This document shows positions 23,796-32,175 of a stretch of 51,973 nucleotides of DNA, piece after piece. Below the pieces are notes generated by a model. That model made no database searches. It was given only the letters and a program-made list of their open reading frames with translations, and was not told the DNA's origin. Within the stretch, counting starts at the first letter, position 1. Each line of letters begins with the position of its first letter. Both the position numbers and the translations under genes were made by a program. This DNA comes from Patescibacteria group bacterium (GTDB lineage Bacteria; Patescibacteriota; Saccharimonadia; Saccharimonadales; Saccharimonadaceae), in contig SCSZ01000021.1 of the NCBI GenBank assembly GCA_004322265.1, positions 1 through 51,973 on the forward strand. The letters run 5' to 3'.

Positions 23796-24773
23796 ATGAC
23801 TTTACTTTTTTGGGCGGCAATTCTTGCATTAATTATATTCTCAGCGATTTGCTCAGGATTGAACATTGCGTTAATGTCGCTATCAATACAGTATTTGAAA
23901 CGCCAGTCAAAACTTGGTAATGTCTATGCAAAACGAGTTCTGCCTCTCAGGCAAAATAGCCACCTGAGCCTGGCGGCAATACTTCTTTGTAACATTGCGG
24001 CGGTGTCAGTAACATCAATTTTGTTCGATTCACAGATACAGGGTTTGCTGGCGGTTATCGCCACGACGCTACTACTCGTTATTTTTGGCGAGCTACTACC
24101 GCAGGCGCTATTTGCTCGTTTTGCACTTCGATTTTCGTACTACCTGGCACCGATTCTATGGGTTATGATTATCGCCACGTATCCAATAACTAAGGTTTTA
24201 CAGCTGATCCTAGATAGGATGATTGGTCATCAACCCGAACGACTTCATAGCCGTGATGAACTTGGCTATATTATTAGCGAACATTTGACCGGTGAAATTG
24301 ACAGTGAGCTGGATGAAAGTGAGGCCGAAATTATTCGAGGAGCGCTGAGTCTCAGTGAAAAGCGCGTGAAGAGCATCGCAACACCTATCGACAAAGTCTA
24401 TTATTTATCACTCCATAGCCTTCTGGATGATGCGAAAGTTGACGAGATTAAAAAGCAAAATCGTAGTCGCATCCCTATCTTTAACGATGACTTGACTGAA
24501 TGTTACGGAGTAATTCTCATGAAAGATCTCGTTGACGTTGATTTTGACACGCATCCTATATATGTTAGCGACTTACGTCTTTATAAGACAAAATCTGTCG
24601 GCGATATGACAGCGCTCGATACATTATTCCACAAGTTTATTACTTCACACTCACACTTAATTCCTGTAACAGATGATGGAAAAATTGTCGCAATCGTTAC
24701 GATTGAGGATCTAATCGAGGAAATCTTTGATCACGAAATCATTGATGAGGCGGATTTAGAAAGAGTTAACTAG
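23796..24773 (+). CDS. CNNM/DUF21 transmembrane protein with CBS domains
   Basis: A 325-aa protein of the CNNM/CorC-like family implicated in magnesium or other divalent-cation efflux. A DUF21 membrane domain (about residues 1-140) has four hydrophobic segments, including the family-typical small-residue stretch SAICSGLNIALMSLS and a GELLPQALF motif. A CBS-domain pair (about 175-320) contains SRIPIFNDDLTECYGVILMKDLVD and HLIPVTDDGKIVAIVTIEDLIEEIFDHEI. The C-terminal transporter-associated domain is absent. It starts 2 nt after the alaS stop. Confidence 0.9.
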   Translation: MTLLFWAAILALIIFSAICSGLNIALMSLSIQYLKRQSKLGNVYAKRVLPLRQNSHLSLAAILLCNIAAVSVTSILFDSQIQGLLAVIATTLLLVIFGELLPQALFARFALRFSYYLAPILWVMIIATYPITKVLQLILDRMIGHQPERLHSRDELGYIISEHLTGEIDSELDESEAEIIRGALSLSEKRVKSIATPIDKVYYLSLHSLLDDAKVDEIKKQNRSRIPIFNDDLTECYGVILMKDLVDVDFDTHPIYVSDLRLYKTKSVGDMTALDTLFHKFITSHSHLIPVTDDGKIVAIVTIEDLIEEIFDHEIIDEADLERVN

Positions 24774-24794
24774 CTACCATAAGCGTCTTTAGTA

Positions 24795-24800
24795 TATAAT
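24795..24800 (+). promoter_or_regulatory. -10 box of the FtsA-like gene
   Basis: TATAAT ends 10 nt before the ATG at 24811. Confidence 0.55.
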
Positions 24801-24810
24801 AGAGCCATCT

Positions 24811-26076
24811 ATGGTATTTGAAAAACTTCGAGCCAGCCGCAAAAACAATGCAGCAAACGACTATATTGTCGCGCTAGACATTGGTACTGAATTCGTTAAG
24901 GCACTCATTGCCAAGCTGGACGGCGACACGCTTAATATTGTTGGTGTCGGGCGCGCTCGTCAAGAACTAAGCGATATGCACTCTGGTGCGATTGCCGACA
25001 TTGCTGGCGTTGTTCGTAATTGTGAGGATGCTTTGTCTGAAGCCGAGGATCAAGCGGGACTTCAGGCCAAACGGGTTGTCATTGGAATTGCCGGGGAACT
25101 GGTTAAGGGTGTTACGAATACGATTCGTTATCGCCGTCCGCAACCTGACCGACCACTTGATACGGCCGAGATGGAATTCATTATCGAGAAAGTCCAAGAG
25201 CGCGCCCAAGGCAAAGCCCAGAAACAGATTGCCTTAGAGACCGGCAATGATGAAGTTGAGGTAAAACTTGTTAACAGTGCTCTGGTTAGTATTCATATTG
25301 ATGGATACAAAGTCAGTAATCCTATTGGCTTTCAGGGCAAGGACGTTGCTGTCCAAATCTATACGGCCTTTGCGCCGATGGTGCACATTGGTGCCCTGGA
25401 GCGCGTCGCTGACGAGCTATCACTTGAACTACTTGCCGTTGCGGCTGAACCTTTCGCGGTCAGCCGCACCATGCTGGGGAGTGATGTCAATAGTAACTTC
25501 ACGGCCATTCTTGCCGATGTTGGTGGTGGTACGACTGATATTGCCGTTGTTAATGACGGTGGTGTTGAGGGTACTAAAATGTTTGGTATTGGTGGACGAA
25601 GCTTTACGAACACGATTGCCAGCGAAATGAACTTATCATACGCTGATGCCGAAAAACTAAAAGTTAACATCGGACATAGTCAAATCAAACCAAAAGTTGC
25701 CGAGGAAGTTAATGATGCAATCGACAAGACTCTTGAGGTCTGGGTCGCGGGCGTCGAGCTTGCTCTGAGTGAATTTGATTCAGTAGACCATTTGCCAAAT
25801 CGTATTCTGTTATGTGGTGGTGGTGCCAGTCTTGAAAAACTAGTTGACGCGCTTGGTAAGGCAGAGTGGCACAAAGATTTGCCATTTACCAAGAAACCAA
25901 CTGTGCACTATATTCAGCCATCTGACGTGCTTGGAATTGTCGATTCAACAGGGGTCGTTAATGACCATACGTTCATTACCGCCATGGGACTTCTAAGGGT
26001 TGGCTATGATACACTTATAGGTAGTGGTGATGGTGATACCATCAAAGAAAAACTCAATCGGATCCTAAGAATCTAG
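24811..26076 (+). CDS. ftsA: FtsA-like actin-fold ATPase
   Basis: A 421-aa member of the FtsA/PilM branch of the actin superfamily. Phosphate-1 motif is VALDIGTEFVKALIAK (about residues 20-36). The SHS2/1C insertion that marks FtsA lies around 95-180. Phosphate-2 is ILADVGGGTTDIAVV and the adenosine motif is LLCGGGASLE. The C-terminus (TIKEKLNRILRI) could form an amphipathic membrane-targeting helix as in FtsA. FtsA tethers FtsZ and pilus PilM tethers PilN; ftsZ is not adjacent here. The gene is instead 2 nt from a single-pass baseplate-J-like protein, which suggests that it docks on that protein's cytoplasmic part. FtsA versus PilM-like function is unresolved. Confidence 0.85.
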   Translation: MVFEKLRASRKNNAANDYIVALDIGTEFVKALIAKLDGDTLNIVGVGRARQELSDMHSGAIADIAGVVRNCEDALSEAEDQAGLQAKRVVIGIAGELVKGVTNTIRYRRPQPDRPLDTAEMEFIIEKVQERAQGKAQKQIALETGNDEVEVKLVNSALVSIHIDGYKVSNPIGFQGKDVAVQIYTAFAPMVHIGALERVADELSLELLAVAAEPFAVSRTMLGSDVNSNFTAILADVGGGTTDIAVVNDGGVEGTKMFGIGGRSFTNTIASEMNLSYADAEKLKVNIGHSQIKPKVAEEVNDAIDKTLEVWVAGVELALSEFDSVDHLPNRILLCGGGASLEKLVDALGKAEWHKDLPFTKKPTVHYIQPSDVLGIVDSTGVVNDHTFITAMGLLRVGYDTLIGSGDGDTIKEKLNRILRI

Positions 26077-26078
26077 TT

Positions 26079-27740
26079 ATGAATAAAGATGTAATATATA
26101 TCGATGTTGAAGACGACGTAACCGCGATTATCGGTAAAATTAAGGCTAGCCGCGAGAAAGTTATTGCACTTGTACCGCCAAAGCGCGTCGGAGTACTCCA
26201 GAGTGCCGTTAATTTACGTCTACTTGATCGTATGGCGAATTCGAGCCACAAACATTTGGTCCTGATTACAAATAACCAGGCCTTGATTGCCTTATCAGCC
26301 GCTGCAGGGATTCCTGTTGCCAAGAATTTGCAGAGCAAGCCAGAACTTGCAGAGATTACAGCCCTAAACGTTGACGATGATGAAGACATTATTGATGGGT
26401 CTAATCTACCTGTTGGTGAGCTTGAACGGACAACAGACCGTCCCAAGCCAGATCCTGTCGATGATGCGATTGACGAGCTGGATATTGATGATAAAAAGGT
26501 CGACGTTGCCTCAGGTATGGGTTCAGTCGCAATTAGACAACCCAAGAAGAATGGCATCAAGGTTCCAAACTTCAATACGTTTCGTAAACGACTCTTTCTC
26601 GGTATCGCGGTTTTCATCGTACTCGTTATATTTTTGATCTGGGCGAATCTGTTCGCGCCCGCTGCAACAATCCTTGTAACAGCTAAGACTATTACGACGC
26701 CTGTCAGCACGACGGTAACATTAAACGGTGCAACGCCGACTGATACCACGAAGGGCACAGTCCAGACAATCACTCAGACGCTCAAAAAGGATAACGTCAT
26801 TAAGTTTACTGCCACTGGTTCACAGGATGTGGGTGCGAAGGCAACAGGTACAATCAACATTGAAAACTGCGACAGTAGCTCACCAATAACAATTCCTGCA
26901 AGCGCAACGTTTACTGCGAGTAGTGGCCAGGTATTTAACAATACGGCGACAGTAACAGTAGGTGGGTTGACGGGTTCATCATCAGTTTGTAAAAACACTG
27001 GAGCTGGTGCAGGTACAGGAACAGCAAACGTAGTGGCTCCGACTCCAGGAACATCCTATAATATTGCGGCGACAAGCTACTCGATTAGCACCGTTGATTC
27101 AGGCGCGTATGTGTATGCCAATGGTTCGAGTATGACTGGTGGTACCTCAAAGATTGCGACGGTCGTAACGGCCAGCGATATCCAAAAGGCGACCGACGCA
27201 TTAAATGCACTCAGTACTGACGATGCTAAGAAGCAAGTAACAAAGCAATTTACCAATGGTGAAATTGTTATCGGTGATAGCTTCAACGCAGCCTATGGAA
27301 CGCCCGTTTCGGCCCCTGCGTTGGGTGCCGAGGCAGATGCACAGGCAACTCTGACAAGTAGCACCGTCTATACCATTACAGCGATTCCTAAATCGGATGT
27401 TGAGCTATACCTCAAGAGTGCGCTCGCCAAACAACTGGTTGGCACAACCGACCAGCGCGTCTACGACGATGGCGTCAGCACCGTACTGTTCACAGGATAT
27501 AGCAAGAGTGATACCGCAACGACCGTGAACATCAATGCCAAGGGACAGGTCGGGCCTAACATCGATACCAATGCACTAAAGACCCAGGTTAAAGGCAAGA
27601 AATCTGGTGAAATTCAAAGTTTACTCACTAACATCTCTGGTGTGAGCGACGTTACCGTTAACTTCTCGTACCCATGGGTAACGACAGTTCCGAATGATGT
27701 CAATAAAATCGACGTACAGTTTAAGTTGACTAATGGCTAG
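26079..27740 (+). CDS. Membrane protein with baseplate-J-like ectodomain
   Basis: A 553-aa bitopic protein. The cytoplasmic N-terminal domain (about residues 1-100, with KIKASREKVIALVPPKRVGVLQSA and HLVLITNNQALIALS) looks like an alpha/beta fold. An acidic linker follows, then a basic patch (FNTFRKR) and one membrane helix at about 170-190. The outside part holds a segment resembling phage baseplate J/gp47: ATGTINIENC, ITIPASATFTASSGQVFNN, then GTGTANVVAPTPGTSYN. Similar proteins are widespread in Patescibacteria, but their role is unknown to me. Pairing with the FtsA-like ATPase suggests an envelope-spanning assembly. The ruvX start overlaps its end by 8 nt. Confidence 0.8.
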   Translation: MNKDVIYIDVEDDVTAIIGKIKASREKVIALVPPKRVGVLQSAVNLRLLDRMANSSHKHLVLITNNQALIALSAAAGIPVAKNLQSKPELAEITALNVDDDEDIIDGSNLPVGELERTTDRPKPDPVDDAIDELDIDDKKVDVASGMGSVAIRQPKKNGIKVPNFNTFRKRLFLGIAVFIVLVIFLIWANLFAPAATILVTAKTITTPVSTTVTLNGATPTDTTKGTVQTITQTLKKDNVIKFTATGSQDVGAKATGTINIENCDSSSPITIPASATFTASSGQVFNNTATVTVGGLTGSSSVCKNTGAGAGTGTANVVAPTPGTSYNIAATSYSISTVDSGAYVYANGSSMTGGTSKIATVVTASDIQKATDALNALSTDDAKKQVTKQFTNGEIVIGDSFNAAYGTPVSAPALGAEADAQATLTSSTVYTITAIPKSDVELYLKSALAKQLVGTTDQRVYDDGVSTVLFTGYSKSDTATTVNINAKGQVGPNIDTNALKTQVKGKKSGEIQSLLTNISGVSDVTVNFSYPWVTTVPNDVNKIDVQFKLTNG

Positions 27741-28140
27741 CCAAAATATTATCTGTTTGGACGTCGGCGAAAAACGTATTGGCGTTGCTGTTGCTGACAG
27801 TGCCGTGCGAATTGCGGTACCATTTGAAACAATTGATGTTGATGGTCATGAGCTCGCTGCTATCACCAGGATCGCAATAACAGAGAGGGCCGAGGTGATG
27901 GTCGTGGGCTATCCACGTAATCAATCGGGCGAACCGACCGCACAGACTCAGTACGTCGAGCAATTCGCAAAAAGTTTGCAAGGTATTGTGCCAAAAATTG
28001 TATTTCAGGACGAATCACTCACTAGTGTTATGGCCGAGGAACAGCTAGCTATTCATAAAAAGCCATACACAAAGGGCGATATTGATGCCCAAGCTGCAGC
28101 GATCATTCTGACAGACTACCTCGAGACACACAATGCGTAA
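27733..28140 (+). CDS. ruvX: YqgF/RuvX family nuclease
   Basis: A 135-aa RNase H-fold protein, proposed as Holliday junction resolvase and implicated in 16S rRNA 5'-end processing. Signature ICLDVGEKRIGVAVADS at the N-terminus carries the first acidic residue, VVGYPRNQSGEPT follows, then FQDESLTSVMAE, and DAQAAAIILTDYL gives the last aspartate. It overlaps the genes on both sides by 8 nt. Adjacency to mltG is the common bacterial arrangement. Confidence 0.93.
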   Translation: MASQNIICLDVGEKRIGVAVADSAVRIAVPFETIDVDGHELAAITRIAITERAEVMVVGYPRNQSGEPTAQTQYVEQFAKSLQGIVPKIVFQDESLTSVMAEEQLAIHKKPYTKGDIDAQAAAIILTDYLETHNA

Positions 28141-29314
28141 TCCATTCAAGAAAGCACCAAAGGACCTGCCAAGTGAACCTGTCTTGATCCCTGTTGTACC
28201 AGCACAGCCATCAACTGGAACGCCAATTGCTCAACAGCCGATTAATGGTCAGCCCAGCGGATTAAAACCGAAAAAAAGCGTCAAAAAGATTATTACCTGG
28301 ACCGTTGCAGCCATTATTACTTTTTGCGTTGCCTCAGGTTTGACAGCCTTTTTATGGTTCAATATTCAGATAGCACCTCTTGGCACAGACAAGCAAAAAT
28401 TAATCGTCGTCAAGGTTGATCCCGGGTCAACACCCAAGCAAATCGGGCAACTTTTGCAAGGTCATTCGGTTATTCGCTCGGGTCTCGCATTTGATATCTA
28501 TACACGAATTTCGGGCAAACGTGGTGAGCTTCAGGCTGGAACATATAGGTTATCACCTGCGGATTCTACTCCACAGATCGTTGATCATCTCGTCAAGGGT
28601 GATGTTGATCAGTTTTCGATCACTTTTCTACCTGGCGCAACAGTCAAACAGGATCGCCAAGTACTCATCGATGCGGGCTATAATCCCTTAGAGATAGACC
28701 TGGCTCTGGCTGATACCTATGACTCGCCGCTTTTTGCGAATAAGCCCAAGGCAGCTGATCTTGAAGGCTATATCTACGGTGAAACGTACAACTTTACCGC
28801 AGGCACGTCTGTGTCGGATATCCTGAAACGTACCTTCACCCAGTTTTATTCGGTATTGACGGCAAACGATATCATTGCGGGCATGAAGGCTCAGGGCCTC
28901 AACCTGTATCAAGGTATAACGCTAGCCTCGATCGTTCAAAAAGAGATTGGTTCGCCTGCCTCTACGACACCGACAACTGATCAAAAGCAGGTCGCACAGG
29001 TGTTCTATAGCCGATTGAACGCAGGAATGAACCTAGGATCTGACGTAACGTATCAATACATCGCGGATAAGCTTGGCGTCGCGCGCGATCCGAACCTAGA
29101 TTCACCATACAACACACGTCGTTACGCGGGGCTTCCCCCAGGTCCTATCTCTGCCCCAGGCATTACAGCACTAAAGGCCGTAGCGGCACCAGCCACAACT
29201 GATTACTTGTTCTTCCTGAGTGGTGATGATAACGTAACGTATTTCGCTCATACTGACGCAGAACACCAAGCCAACATCAAAGCCCACTGTGCCATTAAAT
29301 GTAGCAGCCTATAG
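28133..29314 (+). CDS. mltG: Endolytic transglycosylase MltG
   Basis: Cuts nascent peptidoglycan glycan strands to set chain length. The 393-aa protein has a proline-rich cytoplasmic N-terminus, one membrane helix at about residues 51-72 (IITWTVAAIITFCVASGLTAFLWF), a LysM-like segment, and the YceG catalytic domain. The catalytic glutamate is Glu271 (LASIVQKEIGSP), and the family signature SPYNTRRYAGLPPGPISAPG follows. It is translationally coupled to ruvX (8-nt overlap). Confidence 0.95.
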   Translation: MRNPFKKAPKDLPSEPVLIPVVPAQPSTGTPIAQQPINGQPSGLKPKKSVKKIITWTVAAIITFCVASGLTAFLWFNIQIAPLGTDKQKLIVVKVDPGSTPKQIGQLLQGHSVIRSGLAFDIYTRISGKRGELQAGTYRLSPADSTPQIVDHLVKGDVDQFSITFLPGATVKQDRQVLIDAGYNPLEIDLALADTYDSPLFANKPKAADLEGYIYGETYNFTAGTSVSDILKRTFTQFYSVLTANDIIAGMKAQGLNLYQGITLASIVQKEIGSPASTTPTTDQKQVAQVFYSRLNAGMNLGSDVTYQYIADKLGVARDPNLDSPYNTRRYAGLPPGPISAPGITALKAVAAPATTDYLFFLSGDDNVTYFAHTDAEHQANIKAHCAIKCSSL

Positions 29315-29326
29315 CAATAAAACAAA

Positions 29327-29355
29327 TTGACATATATTGCAATACTTGATACACT
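29327..29355 (+). promoter_or_regulatory. Consensus promoter upstream of the LysM-CHAP gene
   Basis: TTGACA (29327-29332), 17 nt, TACACT (29350-29355). The start site would be near 29362, leaving a leader of about 275 nt. The leader holds a CTG(C)TATTATC-TTT-GATAATACAG hairpin (about 29384-29408) and a GATTCA/GAAGTC-GACTTC/TGAATC hairpin (about 29600-29627), but no recognised RNA family. Confidence 0.65.
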
Positions 29356-29636
29356 TATTGGAGCACATTTGTGATCCTGACTACTGCTATTATCTTTGAT
29401 AATACAGCGAGTGGGAAGCACAGAATCATAAATGAGCCTGCCTAAAATGTCGCACGGGTACCGAAACAAGTACAGAATCAACCAATATCAAACAATGAAA
29501 TAGGTCGACACGTACCCCGTTCTAAGCGAGAAGAAAGACAAAGTCAGGTAGACGCCCTTGTAGCAATACAGGCGGCAGGAGAAAGATTATTCGTAATCAG
29601 ATTCAAAGAAGTCTGACTTCTGAATCAACTGTTGCC

Positions 29637-30767
29637 TTGCGACAGCAATTATTGGCCCACCGTCGAAAAAGGGCGAGGGGAGTACCAAAGGCCTCAACGG
29701 TCGCTATTTACGCGAGTATTTTTGCGGTTATTGTTGCTGTCGTTGCCGTCGGATATCACGCACCTCAAGAAACTTCAGGGGTTGCCAACGCTAGCCCTGC
29801 CACAACTGACACCCAAACACAGTCTGCGGCTATTGACCAGGTAGTCGCGACAAACGTTGCGGCGAACCTTGCTGAAACGACAAATCTATCCGTAGCGCCT
29901 AATGTCATTGAGTCAGCTGTATCAGCACAAACTCAAAGTGATTTCCTTCAAAGCGATACAACAGTCATTACTAAGCCTCAAATCCTCCAGCCAGGTGCTG
30001 AAAATCGTTCAATTACCAGTTACACCGTCAAGGCTGGCGATACAGCTGACAGCGTTGCTGCCCAATATGGTCTTAGTGTAAATACAATTGAATGGGCTAA
30101 TAACTTATCATCTAGTGCGCTAAAACCAGGCACAGTTCTGACAGTACTACCGACTGATGGTGTGCTGTACACGGTTAAGTCAGGTGATACCTTACAGTCA
30201 ATTAGTGATAAATATAGTGTTGATCAGACACGTGTTATCCTCTATAACGACCTTGCCGATGCAAATGCTGTTACGGCTGGGCTCAAGTTGATTCTTCCAG
30301 GTGCGAACCTCCCTACGAATGAACGTCCTGGCTATGTGGCACCATTGGCTGCTACGACAGCCTTCTTTACAGGATACAGCTCTGGCTTTGACGGCAACAC
30401 GTGGCACATCAAAAACGGTACGCCAAACAACGGTAACTATGCCGCGGGTAACTGTACGGCATATGCCTATGATCGTCGTATGGAACTTGGTTTGCCTGTT
30501 GGTAAGAACTGGGGTAACGCTGGTAGCTGGGCATACAATGCGGCAAATGGTATTGGTGTTGCTCAGAAGCTACGCGTCGACCACACGCCATCGATCGGTG
30601 CAGTTATGCAGGATTCTGGACACGTTGCGATCGTCGAAAACATCTTACCAAATGGTGATGTACAAGTTAGTGAAATGAATGCATATGTCTCAGGTGGTGG
30701 ATGGAATATCGTCTCAGGACGCAACGTTCCAGCGGCGTATGTCGGTCAATACCTATATATTCACTAG
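29637..30767 (+). CDS. LysM-CHAP cell-wall hydrolase
   Basis: A 376-aa exported enzyme. An N-terminal helix (STVAIYASIFAVIVAVVAVGYHA) anchors or exports it. Two LysM peptidoglycan-binding domains follow (SYTVKAGDTADSVAAQYG at about 130; LYTVKSGDTLQSISDKYS at about 180). A C-terminal CHAP amidase/endopeptidase carries its cysteine in AAGNCTAYAYDRR and its histidine in SGHVAIVENI. The frame has no ATG or GTG near the signal sequence. TTG at 29637 is the first plausible start, but an ATT after AGGAGA at 29577-29582 is an alternative, so the first residues are uncertain. Likely substrate is its own or a host's peptidoglycan. Confidence 0.9.
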   Translation: MRQQLLAHRRKRARGVPKASTVAIYASIFAVIVAVVAVGYHAPQETSGVANASPATTDTQTQSAAIDQVVATNVAANLAETTNLSVAPNVIESAVSAQTQSDFLQSDTTVITKPQILQPGAENRSITSYTVKAGDTADSVAAQYGLSVNTIEWANNLSSSALKPGTVLTVLPTDGVLYTVKSGDTLQSISDKYSVDQTRVILYNDLADANAVTAGLKLILPGANLPTNERPGYVAPLAATTAFFTGYSSGFDGNTWHIKNGTPNNGNYAAGNCTAYAYDRRMELGLPVGKNWGNAGSWAYNAANGIGVAQKLRVDHTPSIGAVMQDSGHVAIVENILPNGDVQVSEMNAYVSGGGWNIVSGRNVPAAYVGQYLYIH

Positions 30768-30788
30768 ACGTAACACTCAACGCGAGGA

Positions 30789-30816
30789 TCGCCTCTGTTA
30801 ATTCAGGGGCGATTTT
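30789..30816 (+). terminator. Terminator after the LysM-CHAP gene, merging with the obgE promoter
   Basis: ATCGCC-TCTG and CAG-GGGCGAT pair and run into TTTT, which is also the upstream edge of the TGC-TATACT promoter of obgE. Confidence 0.65.
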
Positions 30817-30818
30817 GC

Positions 30819-30824
30819 TATACT
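30819..30824 (+). promoter_or_regulatory. Extended -10 promoter of obgE
   Basis: TGC then TATACT, ending 10 nt before the ATG at 30835. Confidence 0.6.
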
Positions 30825-30834
30825 GATAGTCAAT

Positions 30835-32130
30835 ATGTTTGTCGACACCGCCAAAGTATTTATAACAGCAGGCAAGGGCGGCGACGGAGCCGTTAGTTTT
30901 CGTCATGAAATTTATGTCGATAAGGGCGGTCCGGATGGTGGCGACGGTGGTAAAGGTGGCGACGTTATCTTTGTGGCGAGCGAGAACGTCAATACACTGC
31001 TTGATTTTCGCTACAAGCCAGAATTAAAGGGTAGTGATGGACAGAATGGTTCAAAGCGTGATCGGCATGGTCGTTCCGGCGAAGCGCTTTACGTTAAAGT
31101 ACCTATGGGCACTGTCGTTAAGAAAGACGGCGAAATTATTGCAGATCTTACCGAGGACGGTCAAGAGGTTGTTATTGCAAAGGGCGGCGATGGCGGATTT
31201 GGCAATGCTCACTTCAAATCATCGATTCGCCAGACTCCACGAATCGCCGAAAAGGGTGAGCTGGGTGATACATTTGAGGCAGAACTCGAGCTAAAACTTT
31301 TGGCTGACGTCGGACTAGTTGGTTTTCCAAATGCGGGTAAGTCAACGTTTCTGAGCGTCGTGAGTAACGCGCGACCAGAAATTGCCAACTATGCCTTCAC
31401 GACACTATCGCCAAACCTTGGGGTAGCTGATATTGATGACGGTAGCTTACTAATCGCTGACTTACCAGGTCTGATTGAAGGTGCGAGCGAAGGTAAGGGG
31501 CTCGGTGATGCATTCTTACGTCATATTGAACGTACAGCAGTTCTGTTACACCTAATTGATGTCTACACAGATGACATTGCAACTGCCTACCAAACAATCC
31601 GCAAGGAACTTGAAAGTTACAACGTAGAACTAAATGATCGCCCTGAAGTTATTGCGCTGACCAAGATTGATGGCCTTGATGAGGATATTATTCAAATGCA
31701 AATTGATGCGGTTAAAGCCGTTGCTAAAAACGCTGAAGTTTACGCAATTTCATCGAGTGCTCACAAAGGTATTAAAGAAGTACTTCGAGCGCTGAGACAC
31801 AAGGTACTCGAAGCTCGTAAGATCGCGGCCGAGGATGATATTGAGGCGGACGACGAGGAATTCGAGACAATTACGCTTGGTCAGAATCAGATTGCAGAAG
31901 GTTGGACGGTTGAAAAGATCGTCGAAGATGGCCATGAATACTTTAAGGTTGTTGGTGATAAGATTGAAAAATTTGCCCGCCGTACGCAGTTTGATAACTT
32001 CGAGGGCGTCAATCGCCTACGCGACATTATGAAAAAAATGGGCATTAGCCACGAACTACGTCGCAAGGGCGCCGAAGGCGACAGTGAAATTCATATCGGC
32101 GACAGTGAATTTACATTCCTCGAACAGTAA
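30835..32130 (+). CDS. obgE: GTPase Obg/CgtA
   Basis: An essential GTPase acting in large-subunit assembly and stress control. The N-terminal Obg fold (about residues 1-158) has the glycine-rich GKGGDGAVSFRHE, GGPDGGDGGKGGDV and GGDGGFGNAHFKSS. The G domain holds G1 GFPNAGKST (about 163-171), G3 DLPGLIEGAS, G4 TKID and G5 SSSAHKG. A C-terminal OCT-type domain (EGWTVEKIVEDGHEYFKVVG) follows an acidic linker. The 431-aa length is standard. Confidence 0.96.
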   Translation: MFVDTAKVFITAGKGGDGAVSFRHEIYVDKGGPDGGDGGKGGDVIFVASENVNTLLDFRYKPELKGSDGQNGSKRDRHGRSGEALYVKVPMGTVVKKDGEIIADLTEDGQEVVIAKGGDGGFGNAHFKSSIRQTPRIAEKGELGDTFEAELELKLLADVGLVGFPNAGKSTFLSVVSNARPEIANYAFTTLSPNLGVADIDDGSLLIADLPGLIEGASEGKGLGDAFLRHIERTAVLLHLIDVYTDDIATAYQTIRKELESYNVELNDRPEVIALTKIDGLDEDIIQMQIDAVKAVAKNAEVYAISSSAHKGIKEVLRALRHKVLEARKIAAEDDIEADDEEFETITLGQNQIAEGWTVEKIVEDGHEYFKVVGDKIEKFARRTQFDNFEGVNRLRDIMKKMGISHELRRKGAEGDSEIHIGDSEFTFLEQ

Positions 32131-32162
32131 ATCGCCAACTCACCTACATTTTGGTGGGCTGC

Positions 32163-32168
32163 TATAAT
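32163..32168 (+). promoter_or_regulatory. Extended -10 promoter of sbcB
   Basis: TGC then TATAAT, ending 7 nt before the ATG at 32176. A CACC/GGTG hairpin just upstream may terminate obgE. Confidence 0.6.
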
Positions 32169-32175
32169 ACATATA

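Noticed and set aside
29446-29613. 56-codon stop-free stretch upstream of the LysM-CHAP gene as a small gene.
   Set aside because: No ATG, GTG or TTG start and no ribosome site. Noted only as possible decayed coding sequence.
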